Below, piece by piece: positions 35,610-44,380 of a DNA stretch of 64,000 nt. The stretch spans positions 124,001 to 188,000 of the forward strand of contig NZ_FXTN01000007.1 in NCBI RefSeq assembly GCF_900182595.1, given 5' to 3'. The notes below the pieces were generated by a model. That model ran no database searches and was not told where the DNA came from. It was given only the letters and a program-made list of their open reading frames with translations. The position numbers and the translations under genes are program-made. Numbering within the stretch: position 1 is the first letter of the stretch; the number at the start of each line of letters is the position of its first letter. This DNA is from Pedobacter westerhofensis (GTDB lineage Bacteria > Bacteroidota > Bacteroidia > Sphingobacteriales > Sphingobacteriaceae).

Positions 35610-36407
35610 TCACTCTACCGCTTTGTAGGTAACCTTCTGACTAAGCTTTACACCAGCAATTACCGATGAAATAGTCTCGGGATATTGATCCTGATTGTAA
35701 GTGTAAACGAAGGTCTGGTTGTTCGCTGGCTTTGACGGATAGGTACAGCTGCTGATATTATTCAGGCTGGACAGGAAGAGCTTGCCCGGCTCTTCAATTA
35801 CAAAAAGCCAGGCACATCCTGCGTTTTTAAAAAGGCCATTCTTGTCATCATAAAGATAGCCTGCGGTAAATGCAGCATTAGAGTTTTGTTCCCTGATCAG
35901 GTTTCCTTTTTTCTCGTAAAATCGCTCTTCAGTATTGGTTAGTATTTCCTGGCCATTGTAATAAAGAATACTGCTGATCAGCAAATCACTGCTATAGCTG
36001 AATGCGTAAGACCCAACCTTTTTGTACACATTTCCAGTCGTGGCATAGTTCGCTGCTTTGATCACTCTGTTTGCATTATCTAATCTGTATTCGGTGTAAG
36101 CAATCATTTCCTCACCATCATAATGCACAAGAGCATAGGGCATGCCGCCGGGGGTAAACTCCAGTACTGTACTTGTCCCATCGCCATACTCTATTTTGGA
36201 CAGGGAATAGTTTGTGGTATAACTGAAAGACATTTTTGATTTTCCCGTTCCGATCTGGGTAGGGACCAAATTTTTTTCGGGCAGAGTGGGGACTGATGGT
36301 TTGTTGTCCGCAATTTTTTCCGGTGCCGGATCATTTCGTTTGCAGGCTGCCAGTATGCTCAATCCGATGCACAGGTAAAACGGCAGAATTTTCAGGTAAG
36401 CTTTCAT
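35610..36407 (-). CDS. Lipoprotein of unknown function
   Basis: A 265-residue protein with a signal peptide and lipobox ILAAC (Cys 22), followed by a Pro-rich linker (about residues 30-50). The mature part has repeated strands such as YRLDNANRVIKAANY and SLSKIEYGDG, in the style of YD-repeat-like or DUF4595-like lipoproteins of Bacteroidota. It is likely attached to the outer or inner membrane. I cannot assign a function. It is an isolated gene: the repeat region lies at its 3' end and the divergent glgA gene is about 210 bp from its start. No promoter motif was found in that gap. Confidence 0.75.
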   Translation of the reverse strand: MKAYLKILPFYLCIGLSILAACKRNDPAPEKIADNKPSVPTLPEKNLVPTQIGTGKSKMSFSYTTNYSLSKIEYGDGTSTVLEFTPGGMPYALVHYDGEEMIAYTEYRLDNANRVIKAANYATTGNVYKKVGSYAFSYSSDLLISSILYYNGQEILTNTEERFYEKKGNLIREQNSNAAFTAGYLYDDKNGLFKNAGCAWLFVIEEPGKLFLSSLNNISSCTYPSKPANNQTFVYTYNQDQYPETISSVIAGVKLSQKVTYKAVE

Positions 36408-36616
36408 AATCTTAATAGTTTAATTATTTAAGTTCTAACTTAATTCTGTTTGTGCTTACACTGGTTATTTAATTAAAAAAAATCGTCATTTATTTAATTC
36501 GGGTGTTGTTGATTTATTTTGAAATATTCACAAACAAAGTGTCGTTTTTTCCGGTTATAACTCATATTTTAATCTCAGATTTGTTCAGTTTCTTTGATTC
36601 CCATCTTTAAAATTAT

Positions 36617-38023
36617 ATGGAAATAATTCATTTGAGTGCAGAATGTTATCCGGTCGCGAAAGTTGGCGGCCTGGGTGATGTTGTTGGTGCTCTGCCAAAA
36701 TATCAGAACAAGCTCGGGCACTTTTCTAAAGTGGTTATGCCTGCCTACAACAATTCCTTTATGCGGGAAAATGAGTTTGAGGTAGTGTATGATGCCTGGG
36801 TAAACCTGGGACGTGACGGATATCCCGTTCGCATCCTCAGGGAAAAAACAAATAAACTTGGATTTGATCTGTACCTTGTTCATATTCCCGGACTAACCGA
36901 CAGGGATAAGGTTTATGGATATGGCGATGATACAGAACGGTTTATTGCATACCAGATTGCTGTGCTCGACTGGATCAGCCAGTGGGAACACCGTCCGGAT
37001 GTAATCCACTGCCACGATCACCATACGGGGCTTGTGCCCTTTATGACGGCCAACTGCGAGCGTTATAAAAGCCTGAACCATATTCCTACGATACTCACTA
37101 TCCACAATGCGCAGTACCAGGGACAGTTTGGATGGGATAAATTGCATTATCTGCCGGCCTTCGACCTATGGAAATCGGGCATGCTGGAGTGGAAGAATGC
37201 CATCAACCCACTTGCTTCGGCCATCAAATGTGCCTGGCGTGTAACTACAGTTTCTCCAAGTTACCTTGATGAACTGAGCCAGCGCGCAAACGGACTGGAA
37301 AGCCTGCTGAGCATGGAACGCGGAAAGTCGTCCGGCATCCTCAATGGTATTGACAATGAGGTATGGGACCCTAAAAAGGACCCGATGCTTGAAAAAACTT
37401 ACAATTTCAGGACAGTAGACAGTGGTAAAAAGGCAAACAAAGCGGCCTTATGTGCTGTTTTTAACCTGGATCCATCAAAGCCTCTCTTTACATTTATCGG
37501 AAGACTGGTAGGAGAAAAGGGTGCAGATCTGTTACCGGATATTTTTCACAATGCGCTGGCACATAGCCGGGGAAATATTAATATTCTGGTTTTAGGGTCA
37601 GGTGACCCTGTTGTTGAAGGAAAATTATCAGAACTTCAACATTGGTTTTCAGGTAATTATAATGCTTATATAGGGTACAATGAAAAGTTGTCTCACCAGA
37701 TTTATGCAGGGGCAGATTTTCTGCTGATGCCATCGAGAGTTGAACCATGCGGGCTCAACCAGATGTATGCGCTGAGATATGGAACGATACCTATCGTTAG
37801 AAGGATCGGGGGCTTAAGGGATACTGTTACAGATATCGGTGATGGCGGATTTGGAATTTGCCACGATCAGACAAGCGTTTGGGATGTTGGCCAGGCAATG
37901 GGCAGGGCTTATGAGCTGTACAAGGATAAAAAAAGAATGAAGGAGATCCTCAAATATACAATGCAACTGGATCATTCCTGGGATAAGGCAGCCCAACAAT
38001 ATATAGACACATACCAAATGTAA
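36617..38023 (+). CDS. glgA: Glycogen synthase
   Basis: A 468-residue GT5 enzyme. It begins IIHLSAECYPVAKVGGLGDVVGALP, with the KxGGLGD ADP-glucose-binding motif, and near the C-terminus has SRVEPCGLNQMYALRYGTIPIV followed by GGLRDTV, the second donor-site block. It transfers glucose from ADP-glucose to the alpha-1,4-glucan chain. Length matches bacterial GlgA. The ADP-glucose pyrophosphorylase gene follows after 12 bp, so substrate supply and polymerisation are encoded together. Branching and debranching genes are not in the window. The start is the first ATG after an AT-rich leader. Confidence 0.95.
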   Translation: MEIIHLSAECYPVAKVGGLGDVVGALPKYQNKLGHFSKVVMPAYNNSFMRENEFEVVYDAWVNLGRDGYPVRILREKTNKLGFDLYLVHIPGLTDRDKVYGYGDDTERFIAYQIAVLDWISQWEHRPDVIHCHDHHTGLVPFMTANCERYKSLNHIPTILTIHNAQYQGQFGWDKLHYLPAFDLWKSGMLEWKNAINPLASAIKCAWRVTTVSPSYLDELSQRANGLESLLSMERGKSSGILNGIDNEVWDPKKDPMLEKTYNFRTVDSGKKANKAALCAVFNLDPSKPLFTFIGRLVGEKGADLLPDIFHNALAHSRGNINILVLGSGDPVVEGKLSELQHWFSGNYNAYIGYNEKLSHQIYAGADFLLMPSRVEPCGLNQMYALRYGTIPIVRRIGGLRDTVTDIGDGGFGICHDQTSVWDVGQAMGRAYELYKDKKRMKEILKYTMQLDHSWDKAAQQYIDTYQM

Positions 38024-38035
38024 ATTAATAATTAT

Positions 38036-39310
38036 ATGACTGAAAAAGTATTAGGAGTTATTCTTGGCGGTGGTCAGGGCTCCAGATTATCACCACTTAC
38101 CCAAACGCGTTCAAAGCCGGCAGTTCCGATTGCGGGTAAGTACCGTTTGGTAGATATTCCTATTTCCAATTGCCTGAACTCCGGTATACACCGTATGTTC
38201 GTATTAACGCAGTTTAACTCTGCCTCTCTGAACAAACATATCAAGAACACTTATTACTTCAGTCATTTTAGTGATGCATTTGTTGATATCCTTGCAGCAG
38301 AGCAGACTCCCGACAATCCTACATGGTTCCAGGGAACGGCGGATGCGGTGAGACAAACGATGCACCATTTGTTGCAACATGAGTTTGAATATGTCCTGAT
38401 CCTGTCGGGAGATCAGCTTTATCAGATGGATTTCAATGAAATGCTGCAGGCGCATGAAGCAAGTGGTGCAGCAGTAACACTGGCGACCATCCCGAGCACA
38501 GCAAAAGACGCTACGAGTTTCGGTATCCTGAAAGCTGATGAGAATAATATCATTACTTCATTCATAGAAAAACCGAGCAGCGATCTGCTGGTAGACTGGG
38601 CATCTGATACCGGCGCTGAAATGCAGGCTGAGGGCAGGAACTACCTGGCTTCAATGGGTATATATATTTTCAATCGTGATTTGTTGTTGAGCATTTTTGC
38701 GGAGAATCCTGATGAAAAGGATTTTGGAAAAGAAATTATCCCAAGAATGTTGAAAGAGCAGAAAGTACTGAGTTTTCAATATGAAGGATACTGGACGGAC
38801 ATAGGTAATATCTGTTCTTTCTTTGAGGCAAACCTTGGGCTTACTGATGATATTCCTAAGTTTAATCTTTTTGACAGTCATCAGAGTATCTTTACACGTC
38901 CACGCATGTTGCCACCAACGAAGATCTTAAGCTCTTCACTTGATAAAGCCGTGATCGCTGAGGGGTGTATCCTGAATGCAGATTATATCAAACACTCTGT
39001 GATCGGCATCCGTTCCAGAATTGGTAACGGAACAACGATCGAAAATGCCTATATTATGGGTAGCGACCGTTATCAGACACTTGGAGAAATCGCCGAGGAG
39101 AACGGGAAAGGCAACCCGCTGATTGGTATCGGAGACCGATGCAGGATCATGAATGCAATTGTAGATAAAAATGCCAGAATAGGTAATGATGTACAGATCA
39201 ATGGCGGGCCGCACATGGCCGACGGTGATTTTGAATCATATGCTGTGAAAGATGGTATTGTAGTGGTGAAAAAAGGCGCCATGATTTCGAACGGTACTGT
39301 CATAGGATAA
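38036..39310 (+). CDS. glgC: Glucose-1-phosphate adenylyltransferase
   Basis: A 424-residue enzyme starting VLGVILGGGQGSRLSPLT, the nucleotidyltransferase loop, followed by RSKPAVPIAGKYRLVDIPIS. Further on are the Asp in SGDQLYQMD, the glucose-1-phosphate region FIEKP, and a C-terminal left-handed beta-helix with hexapeptide repeats (about residues 300-420). It makes ADP-glucose from ATP and glucose-1-phosphate, the control step of glycogen synthesis, usually as an allosteric tetramer. It is co-transcribed with glgA and ends just before a strong terminator. Confidence 0.95.
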   Translation: MTEKVLGVILGGGQGSRLSPLTQTRSKPAVPIAGKYRLVDIPISNCLNSGIHRMFVLTQFNSASLNKHIKNTYYFSHFSDAFVDILAAEQTPDNPTWFQGTADAVRQTMHHLLQHEFEYVLILSGDQLYQMDFNEMLQAHEASGAAVTLATIPSTAKDATSFGILKADENNIITSFIEKPSSDLLVDWASDTGAEMQAEGRNYLASMGIYIFNRDLLLSIFAENPDEKDFGKEIIPRMLKEQKVLSFQYEGYWTDIGNICSFFEANLGLTDDIPKFNLFDSHQSIFTRPRMLPPTKILSSSLDKAVIAEGCILNADYIKHSVIGIRSRIGNGTTIENAYIMGSDRYQTLGEIAEENGKGNPLIGIGDRCRIMNAIVDKNARIGNDVQINGGPHMADGDFESYAVKDGIVVVKKGAMISNGTVIG

Positions 39311-39334
39311 ATTCCTGTTAAAAAATAATAAAGC

Positions 39335-39367
39335 GGAGGATGTTGAGCAAACATCCTCCTTTTTTTT
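39335..39367. terminator. Rho-independent terminator after glgC
   Basis: A perfect 10-bp stem GGAGGATGTT / AACATCCTCC with a 5-base loop and a run of eight T. It lies 24 bp after glgC and 14 bp before the stop of the convergent Rpn-type gene. With the T-run only on the plus side, it mainly serves glgA-glgC. Confidence 0.92.
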
Positions 39368-39380
39368 ACCCGCTGCGGTA

Positions 39381-40241
39381 TTAATGTGTGCCGCCCAGTT
39401 CGGCGGCAATCTCAAGCATTCCTTCCTTAAATCCGGCTTCGTACCCTTTTTTGAAGAATTCAAGAAAAGTTTCCTCTAATTCCTTGTTCAGCCGGCCATT
39501 TTCCATTTCCTTCTGTATGGCTTCTTCGGCGGCCTGATCGGGATTGTAAATTTTAAAAATGCTTTTTCGCTTTTTCAATCCGGCGGAGTACAGATCTTTT
39601 TGTTCAGGGCTTAAAGCTGCAAACTCAGCAGCCTCAAAAACTTTTGCAAAGCTTTCGCCCTGCAGTGATGACGGGATCTGCTCAAGATGCCGCAGATGTT
39701 TCAGGAGGTAGAACCATTTGTCCAGTTCTGTTTTCAGATCGTTGCCTGCCTTTTGGAATGCAGGTATTTCCAGTAATTTGACACCCATTCTGCCGGCAGG
39801 ATTTTTCTTCCTGTTTACTTTGGTAAAAGTCGCTTCACGGTAATAGGGATCCTCTGTATCGCCGGCAGTAAAATCAATCAGGATCAGCACATACATTTCT
39901 TTCAGCAGGAACTCCGGCCCCTGTTTACCTGATTCCATTTCTGTGAAAAAACCGGTGCTGAACTTGCCCGAACTGTTCCTGAAAAATTCTTCATCTAGCC
40001 GCCGGATGGTCACCTGGAACTCTGTTTCATCTTTTTCTTTGCAAATCAGCTCAGAAAGCACACTTTTGCCGTTGTCCCTGTTTTTTTGAGCAGGCATAAA
40101 AACAACATCTACGATCTGTTTTTTTCCTTCAAAAACAGCATTTAGAAATTTTAGCAGGATTCCTTTATTGGGCTCGCTGCCAAAAAAGTGTTTGAATCCG
40201 AAATCTGTTAAGGGGTTAATGTAACGATTTATTTCTGACAT
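39381..40241 (-). CDS. Rpn-family PD-(D/E)XK nuclease/putative transposase
   Basis: About 286 residues from ATG 40241 (an in-frame start 21 bases upstream is possible). The N-terminus INPLTDFGFKHFFGSEPNK is the signature of the Rpn (recombination-promoting nuclease) or PDDEXK_2 family, followed by LLKFLNAVF. The nuclease core appears as IVDVVFMP (Asp) and DETEFQVTIRR (ExQ). The C-terminal part has a helical tail with EEAIQKEMENG and LEETFLEFFKKGYEAGFKEG, typical of these proteins. Members act as mobile-element-like nucleases or in defence, and most are orphan genes. This one stands alone with its own promoter. No terminal repeats or target duplications were found. Confidence 0.88.
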   Translation of the reverse strand: MSEINRYINPLTDFGFKHFFGSEPNKGILLKFLNAVFEGKKQIVDVVFMPAQKNRDNGKSVLSELICKEKDETEFQVTIRRLDEEFFRNSSGKFSTGFFTEMESGKQGPEFLLKEMYVLILIDFTAGDTEDPYYREATFTKVNRKKNPAGRMGVKLLEIPAFQKAGNDLKTELDKWFYLLKHLRHLEQIPSSLQGESFAKVFEAAEFAALSPEQKDLYSAGLKKRKSIFKIYNPDQAAEEAIQKEMENGRLNKELEETFLEFFKKGYEAGFKEGMLEIAAELGGTH

Positions 40242-40259
40242 AGTTAATGAATTAGATGT

Positions 40260-40291
40260 CAAATGTAACTTTCGTTATTTATTAAAGCAAA
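40260..40291 (-). promoter_or_regulatory. Promoter of the Rpn-type gene
   Basis: On the minus strand TTTG (40288-40291), 20 bases, then TACATTTG (40260-40267), a good match to the Bacteroidota consensus. The expected start of transcription is near 40254, about 13 bases before ATG 40241, which supports that start codon. Confidence 0.65.
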
Positions 40292-40396
40292 TATATTTAA
40301 TATTAAATTAATTATTAGTATAATTTGTTTTGCTTCAATTTCTCTTTAATTTAATTGTGATCATTTGTTTAGTTCGTGCAAACGTGTTTTTTTTAA

Positions 40397-41449
40397 TTAA
40401 ATCACAATTCTAGTATTGTTTTCTGTGGGATGCCCGGTACAGATCAGCACTCGTCCCTGTGCCATTTCCTGGTCGGTAAGTATTTCATTGTAATCCATTC
40501 TCACATGGCCTGAGGTACAGGTGGCCACGCATGAACTGCAAATGCCTGCCCTGCAGCTGTATGGAACATTGATCTCATGCTCCAGTGCCACCTGAAGAAT
40601 CCTTTTATACCAGGGCACTTCCAGCTGGTAAGTCTGCTGGTTATATTCAAGTACTACCGTATACGTATTTTTATCACTGACCTCTTTCTCAGTCATATCA
40701 TCATCATCCGCCTCGTCGTCGGGAATAAAATAGGTTTCCTTTTTGATCTGATCCAGGCAGTAGCCCATTGCCAGGAGCGATATCCGGCAGGTGACCATAT
40801 AATCAATGGGGCCACAGGTATAACACAGGGCATCTGCCTGGTCAAATTCAAGATTTGCTGCAACAAGTTCCTGGATCAAAAAGCTATTTAACCTTGCAAA
40901 CTGTAATCTTTTTGCATCGCTGAACAGATATATCAGTTTAAACCTTTCGGGGTATTTTTGCTGCCAGATATTAAGTTCGTCAAAAAACAAAGTACTGGAC
41001 TGCGACCTGTTACTGTAGATCAATACCACCCTGGTATATTTTTCTTTCACCAATGCAGTTTTCAGGATAGAGAACACGGGTGTGATGCCAACCCCTGCGG
41101 CAAATAGAAAGACCGTGCGGCGGATTTCCTCCACAGGATGATAAGTAAACAGACCATTGGGAGCTAAGGCTGTAAAGAGATCGCCGACTGCCGTTTTATG
41201 GTGCAGGTGTTTGGAGATCTCGCCGTTTTCAACCAGTTTAACAGCAATGCTCAGGGGTTCATCCACATCCGGCGAACTGCAGATCGAATAGGAGCGCCTG
41301 ATCTCTTTTCCGTTGACCACAAACAATACGGTGAGAAATTGTCCCGCTTCATAATAAGGCATTTTACCATCAAGGGGAGCTAACTGAATAAAGACATTGT
41401 CACCGGGCTCTTTTGAAATCGCTGTGATGCGGAACTGTATTGTGGTCAT
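40397..41449 (-). CDS. PaaE-like ferredoxin-NAD(P) reductase with C-terminal 2Fe-2S domain
   Basis: A 350-residue three-domain protein. FAD domain (about 1-105) with RRSYSICSSP; NAD(P) domain (about 110-240) with FAAGVGITPVFSILKT and CGPIDYM; plant-type 2Fe-2S ferredoxin domain (about 265-350) with CRAGICSSCVATC and a fourth Cys in LICTGHP. This order matches PaaE, the reductase of phenylacetyl-CoA epoxidase, and related electron-transfer proteins. No paaABCD genes are nearby, so its partner is unknown. A short acidic insertion (DDEADDDDMTE) joins the reductase and ferredoxin parts. The gene ends the minus-strand run that begins with the sigma-54 activator. Confidence 0.9.
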   Translation of the reverse strand: MTTIQFRITAISKEPGDNVFIQLAPLDGKMPYYEAGQFLTVLFVVNGKEIRRSYSICSSPDVDEPLSIAVKLVENGEISKHLHHKTAVGDLFTALAPNGLFTYHPVEEIRRTVFLFAAGVGITPVFSILKTALVKEKYTRVVLIYSNRSQSSTLFFDELNIWQQKYPERFKLIYLFSDAKRLQFARLNSFLIQELVAANLEFDQADALCYTCGPIDYMVTCRISLLAMGYCLDQIKKETYFIPDDEADDDDMTEKEVSDKNTYTVVLEYNQQTYQLEVPWYKRILQVALEHEINVPYSCRAGICSSCVATCTSGHVRMDYNEILTDQEMAQGRVLICTGHPTENNTRIVI

Positions 41450-41471
41450 TCTGCAAATCTATCGATTTACT

Positions 41472-42830
41472 TTAAACATAATTGAACACCAGTGAGAAGA
41501 TCGTTCTCTCGCGTGGCACAGAACTTACTTCCAGACTTCCATAATGCATTTTCATGATATTCCTGGTGATTGTAAGCCCTATTCCCGAGCCGTTCTTCCG
41601 TGTGGTAAAGAAAGGGACAAAAATCTTTTCCAGCAGATCGGGTTCAATTCCTTTTCCATTATCGGCCACATCGATAAAGAGCTTGTTCTGTTCAAGCCGG
41701 TAATCAATCTCTATCAACGGGTTTTCTGTTTCTTCAAGGGAATGGATGCTGTTGGTGACCAGGTTTATGAGCGCCTGTTCTACTAGCTTGAGGTCTACAT
41801 TCACCGTGATCTTAGACGAAGTTTGCCCTACCTGCAGCCTGATGTTTTTTGCTGCAGCAAAGGGCTGCATCAGCACATGGATATGCTGCAGTATCCCGCC
41901 AATACTGTGAAATTCCAGTTCTGGTGTGGGCAGTTCTGCAATCAGCCTGTAGTCCTTTACAAAGCCCAACAACCCTTCTGATCTTCTTTTGATCGTTTGT
42001 ATGGCCGGTTTAAGATCTTCAAGGTCTTCCTTGCTCAGAAAGTCTTTATTCAGCACCATGCTGTTTACGGTATCGGACAGGGAACTGATAGGGGTGATGG
42101 AATTGAGGATCTCGTGTGAGATTACTCCGATCAGCCGGTTCCAGGCTTCAATCTCCTTCTGCTCAATCTCATCTTTAATATTCTGGAAGGATACGATTGT
42201 ATAATCTGCGCCGTAAAGATTGAGTGGGATGACCTCGGTGGACAGCTGGATAAGTTTATCCTGTATCTTCAGTTCCAGAAACCTTTTTCCCCCTTTACGG
42301 ATCTGTTCAATTTCTGTAGTGAAAACCGGCAGGTGCTGTTTTAGCCGGTGCCAGTATTTGTAGGCAGGTACGTTCAGCAGGCTTGCAGCGGCCTCATTAA
42401 AGAAAGCGATCTCTATTTGTCCTGCGCTGTTTTTTGTTTCCTTTACAACAATCACGCCCACAGGAACCTGCTGCAGAATCGTTTTGATCAGCTGGAACAT
42501 GGCATCCTGCTCCAGCTGGATGTCTTTGTGTGTTTTGATGATGTCGTCAAACGAGCTGTACAGATCAGGGAAACTTCCTTTGGTACTTTTATTCTTAAAA
42601 TTCAGGGTATGGTCGCGTGTTTTAATCGCCAGGATAAAGCGTTTAATGTCAGACCTGATCTGGTTGATATAGCTGTACAGCGACACCACTGCCATCAGCA
42701 GAATAAAGGAAATACCTGCAATGGTAAACCAGAGCCGTGTTTTCAGGATCAGGTAGCCCAGCAGGATGGCCAGGATGTTGATGAACAATAGTTTGAATAT
42801 CAGCCTGAAGGTAAAGCGCTCATAAAACAT
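41472..42830 (-). CDS. NtrY-like sensor histidine kinase
   Basis: A 452-residue membrane kinase: two helices (about 10-30 and 35-53), a short linker, a PAS-like region (about 110-220), then the H-box GVISHEILNSITPIS with phospho-His about 239, the N-box LINLVTNSIHSLEE, and DNGKGIEPDLLEKIFVPFF with GSGIGL. There is almost no periplasmic loop, so it probably senses a membrane or cytoplasmic signal. It starts 4 bp after the sigma-54 activator gene and is its natural partner. The pair is divergent from the adaptor/ABC/permease operon and presumably controls it. Confidence 0.9.
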   Translation of the reverse strand: MFYERFTFRLIFKLLFINILAILLGYLILKTRLWFTIAGISFILLMAVVSLYSYINQIRSDIKRFILAIKTRDHTLNFKNKSTKGSFPDLYSSFDDIIKTHKDIQLEQDAMFQLIKTILQQVPVGVIVVKETKNSAGQIEIAFFNEAAASLLNVPAYKYWHRLKQHLPVFTTEIEQIRKGGKRFLELKIQDKLIQLSTEVIPLNLYGADYTIVSFQNIKDEIEQKEIEAWNRLIGVISHEILNSITPISSLSDTVNSMVLNKDFLSKEDLEDLKPAIQTIKRRSEGLLGFVKDYRLIAELPTPELEFHSIGGILQHIHVLMQPFAAAKNIRLQVGQTSSKITVNVDLKLVEQALINLVTNSIHSLEETENPLIEIDYRLEQNKLFIDVADNGKGIEPDLLEKIFVPFFTTRKNGSGIGLTITRNIMKMHYGSLEVSSVPRERTIFSLVFNYV

Positions 42831-42834
42831 AGGC

Positions 42835-44205
42835 CTATAATCCGAATTTTTCTATCCTGCGGTATAATGCAGCACGTGTGAGTCCCAGTTCTGCCGCGGC
42901 ACGCGAAATATTGCCTTTATGGTTATCTATCGCCTTTTGTACCATCATCCTTTCCATTTCTTCGAGATCCATATTCGCAGTTACCGGAGTGCTGCTGCCA
43001 AACCGCTGCGGGCTCAGCTGCAGGTCGGTTTCGGTAATCTCATGGCCGTCGGCCATAATAATGGCCCTTTCTATCACATGCTGCAGTTCGCGTACATTTC
43101 CCGGCCAGTGGTAATTGAGCAAAGTCTTGCCGGCTTTATCATTAATGCGGCTGATGCTTTTATGGTATTTGGTACTGAAAGTCTGCAGGAAATGATCGGC
43201 CAGCAGCAGGATATCTTCGGCACGCTCATGCAGGGGCGGCAGCATCAGTTCTACAGTGTTGATCCTGAACAGCAGGTCCTGCCTGAAAGTTCCTTTGCCT
43301 ACCATCTCATTCAGCGGCATATTGGTGGCCGTGATCAGCCGCACATTCACTTTACGCTCCCTGCTTTCCCCCAGCCTGGTGACCGTCCGGTTCTGCAGTA
43401 CGGTCAGCAATTTCGACTGCAGGGGCAGCGACAGGTTACCGATCTCGTCCAGAAAGATTGTCCCGTTATCGGCAAGTTCAAATCTCCCCGGCCTGTCGTC
43501 CCTGGCATCAGTAAAAGCGCCTTTCGCATAGCCAAACAGTTCGCTTTCAAACAGGTTCTCATTCAGGGAACCAAGATCCACGTGCATGAAGATATGGTTC
43601 TTGCGGAGCGAGTGTTTATGCAGTTCATAGGCAAATACCTGTTTCCCTGTACCATTTTCTCCGAGGATCAGAACATTGGCATCAGTAGGGGCTACCTTGG
43701 TCAGCGTATGCTGCAGGTGTTTAATGGGCCCAGATGTGCCGATGATGTTCTCAAACTTGCGGGCGATATCGTTTTGCAAAGAAGAGTGGATCTTCTCCAG
43801 TTTTTTTACTTTCCTGGTAGAAGCCCGCAGTTTGGAGGCCGCTGAAAGTGTAGCGTAAAGCTTATCGTTCTCCCAGGGCTTTAGTATAAAATCTATCGCT
43901 CCTTTTTTGATGGCCTGAACGGCCAGCTCTACGTTGCCGTAAGCAGTCATGAGAATTACCACATAATCTTTGTCAATAGAAAGGATATGCTCCAGCCAGT
44001 ACAGGCCCTCGCGCCCGTCGCTCGCGCCCTTCTGATAGTTCATATCCAGCAGGATAATATCGATATCATTATGGCTGAGGAGGACATTGATCTCCTTCGG
44101 GGATTTGCAGGTGACTACCTGGTTAAAGTGCTGTTTTAAAAACAGTTTGGCACTCAGCAGGATGTCGTCATCGTCATCAATCACTAAAACGTTGGCTTCT
44201 GTCAT
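42835..44205 (-). CDS. NtrC-family sigma-54-dependent response regulator
   Basis: About 456 residues from ATG 44205. Receiver domain 1-120 with phospho-Asp about 54 in ILLDMNY; AAA+ domain about 155-390 with Walker A GENGTGK (182-188), GAFTDA (229-234; the usual motif is GAFTGA) and Walker B FLDEIG; Fis-type helix-turn-helix at the end with NISRAAAELGLTRAALYRRI. Phosphorylated proteins of this family bind upstream sites and open sigma-54 promoters. The start is set at 44205 because further upstream codons would run into the regulatory repeats at 44236-44264. A TATTTTTG on the minus strand at 44221-44228 could be its own -7 element, so it may also control itself. Confidence 0.93.
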   Translation of the reverse strand: MTEANVLVIDDDDDILLSAKLFLKQHFNQVVTCKSPKEINVLLSHNDIDIILLDMNYQKGASDGREGLYWLEHILSIDKDYVVILMTAYGNVELAVQAIKKGAIDFILKPWENDKLYATLSAASKLRASTRKVKKLEKIHSSLQNDIARKFENIIGTSGPIKHLQHTLTKVAPTDANVLILGENGTGKQVFAYELHKHSLRKNHIFMHVDLGSLNENLFESELFGYAKGAFTDARDDRPGRFELADNGTIFLDEIGNLSLPLQSKLLTVLQNRTVTRLGESRERKVNVRLITATNMPLNEMVGKGTFRQDLLFRINTVELMLPPLHERAEDILLLADHFLQTFSTKYHKSISRINDKAGKTLLNYHWPGNVRELQHVIERAIIMADGHEITETDLQLSPQRFGSSTPVTANMDLEEMERMMVQKAIDNHKGNISRAAAELGLTRAALYRRIEKFGL

Positions 44206-44235
44206 TTTACAAGATTTATCCAAAAATAATTGAAA

Positions 44236-44264
44236 TGTCCGATGTTGTACATCAAGTGTCCGAT
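44236..44264. promoter_or_regulatory. Candidate upstream activator sites (direct repeats)
   Basis: TGTCCGAT occurs twice (44236-44243 and 44257-44264), 21 bp apart, exactly two helical turns. They lie about 75-100 bp upstream of the sigma-54 promoter of the export operon, the usual place for NtrC-type enhancer sites. They also lie next to the divergent regulator gene, so they could serve autoregulation. The function is inferred from position. Confidence 0.55.
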
Positions 44265-44334
44265 AACGAACGGTGTTTTTCAAAATAAATATTTAAAACG
44301 TTGAAATATAGTGCTTTGACTGTGTATTTTTTCT

Positions 44335-44351
44335 TTGGCATATCCTTGGCA
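44335..44351 (+). promoter_or_regulatory. Sigma-54 promoter of the export operon
   Basis: TTGGCA at 44335-44340 and TGGCA at 44347-44351 place the GG (-24) and GC (-12) pairs exactly 12 bp apart, as sigma-54 requires. The -12 block has one mismatch to TTGC. Transcription would begin near 44362, about 19 bases before the adaptor gene ATG. The divergent NtrC-type activator supports this reading. Confidence 0.65.
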
Positions 44352-44380
44352 TAGGGGATAGCAGAACTACAGGTACAACA

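Noticed and set aside
39381..40241. Insertion sequence around the Rpn-type gene
   Set aside because: No terminal inverted repeats or target duplications were seen, and the gene has its own promoter and ordinary neighbours.
42919..43845. Long 308-codon plus-strand open frame
   Set aside because: It is antisense to the sigma-54 activator gene, whose motifs are all intact; the antisense protein has no recognisable features.
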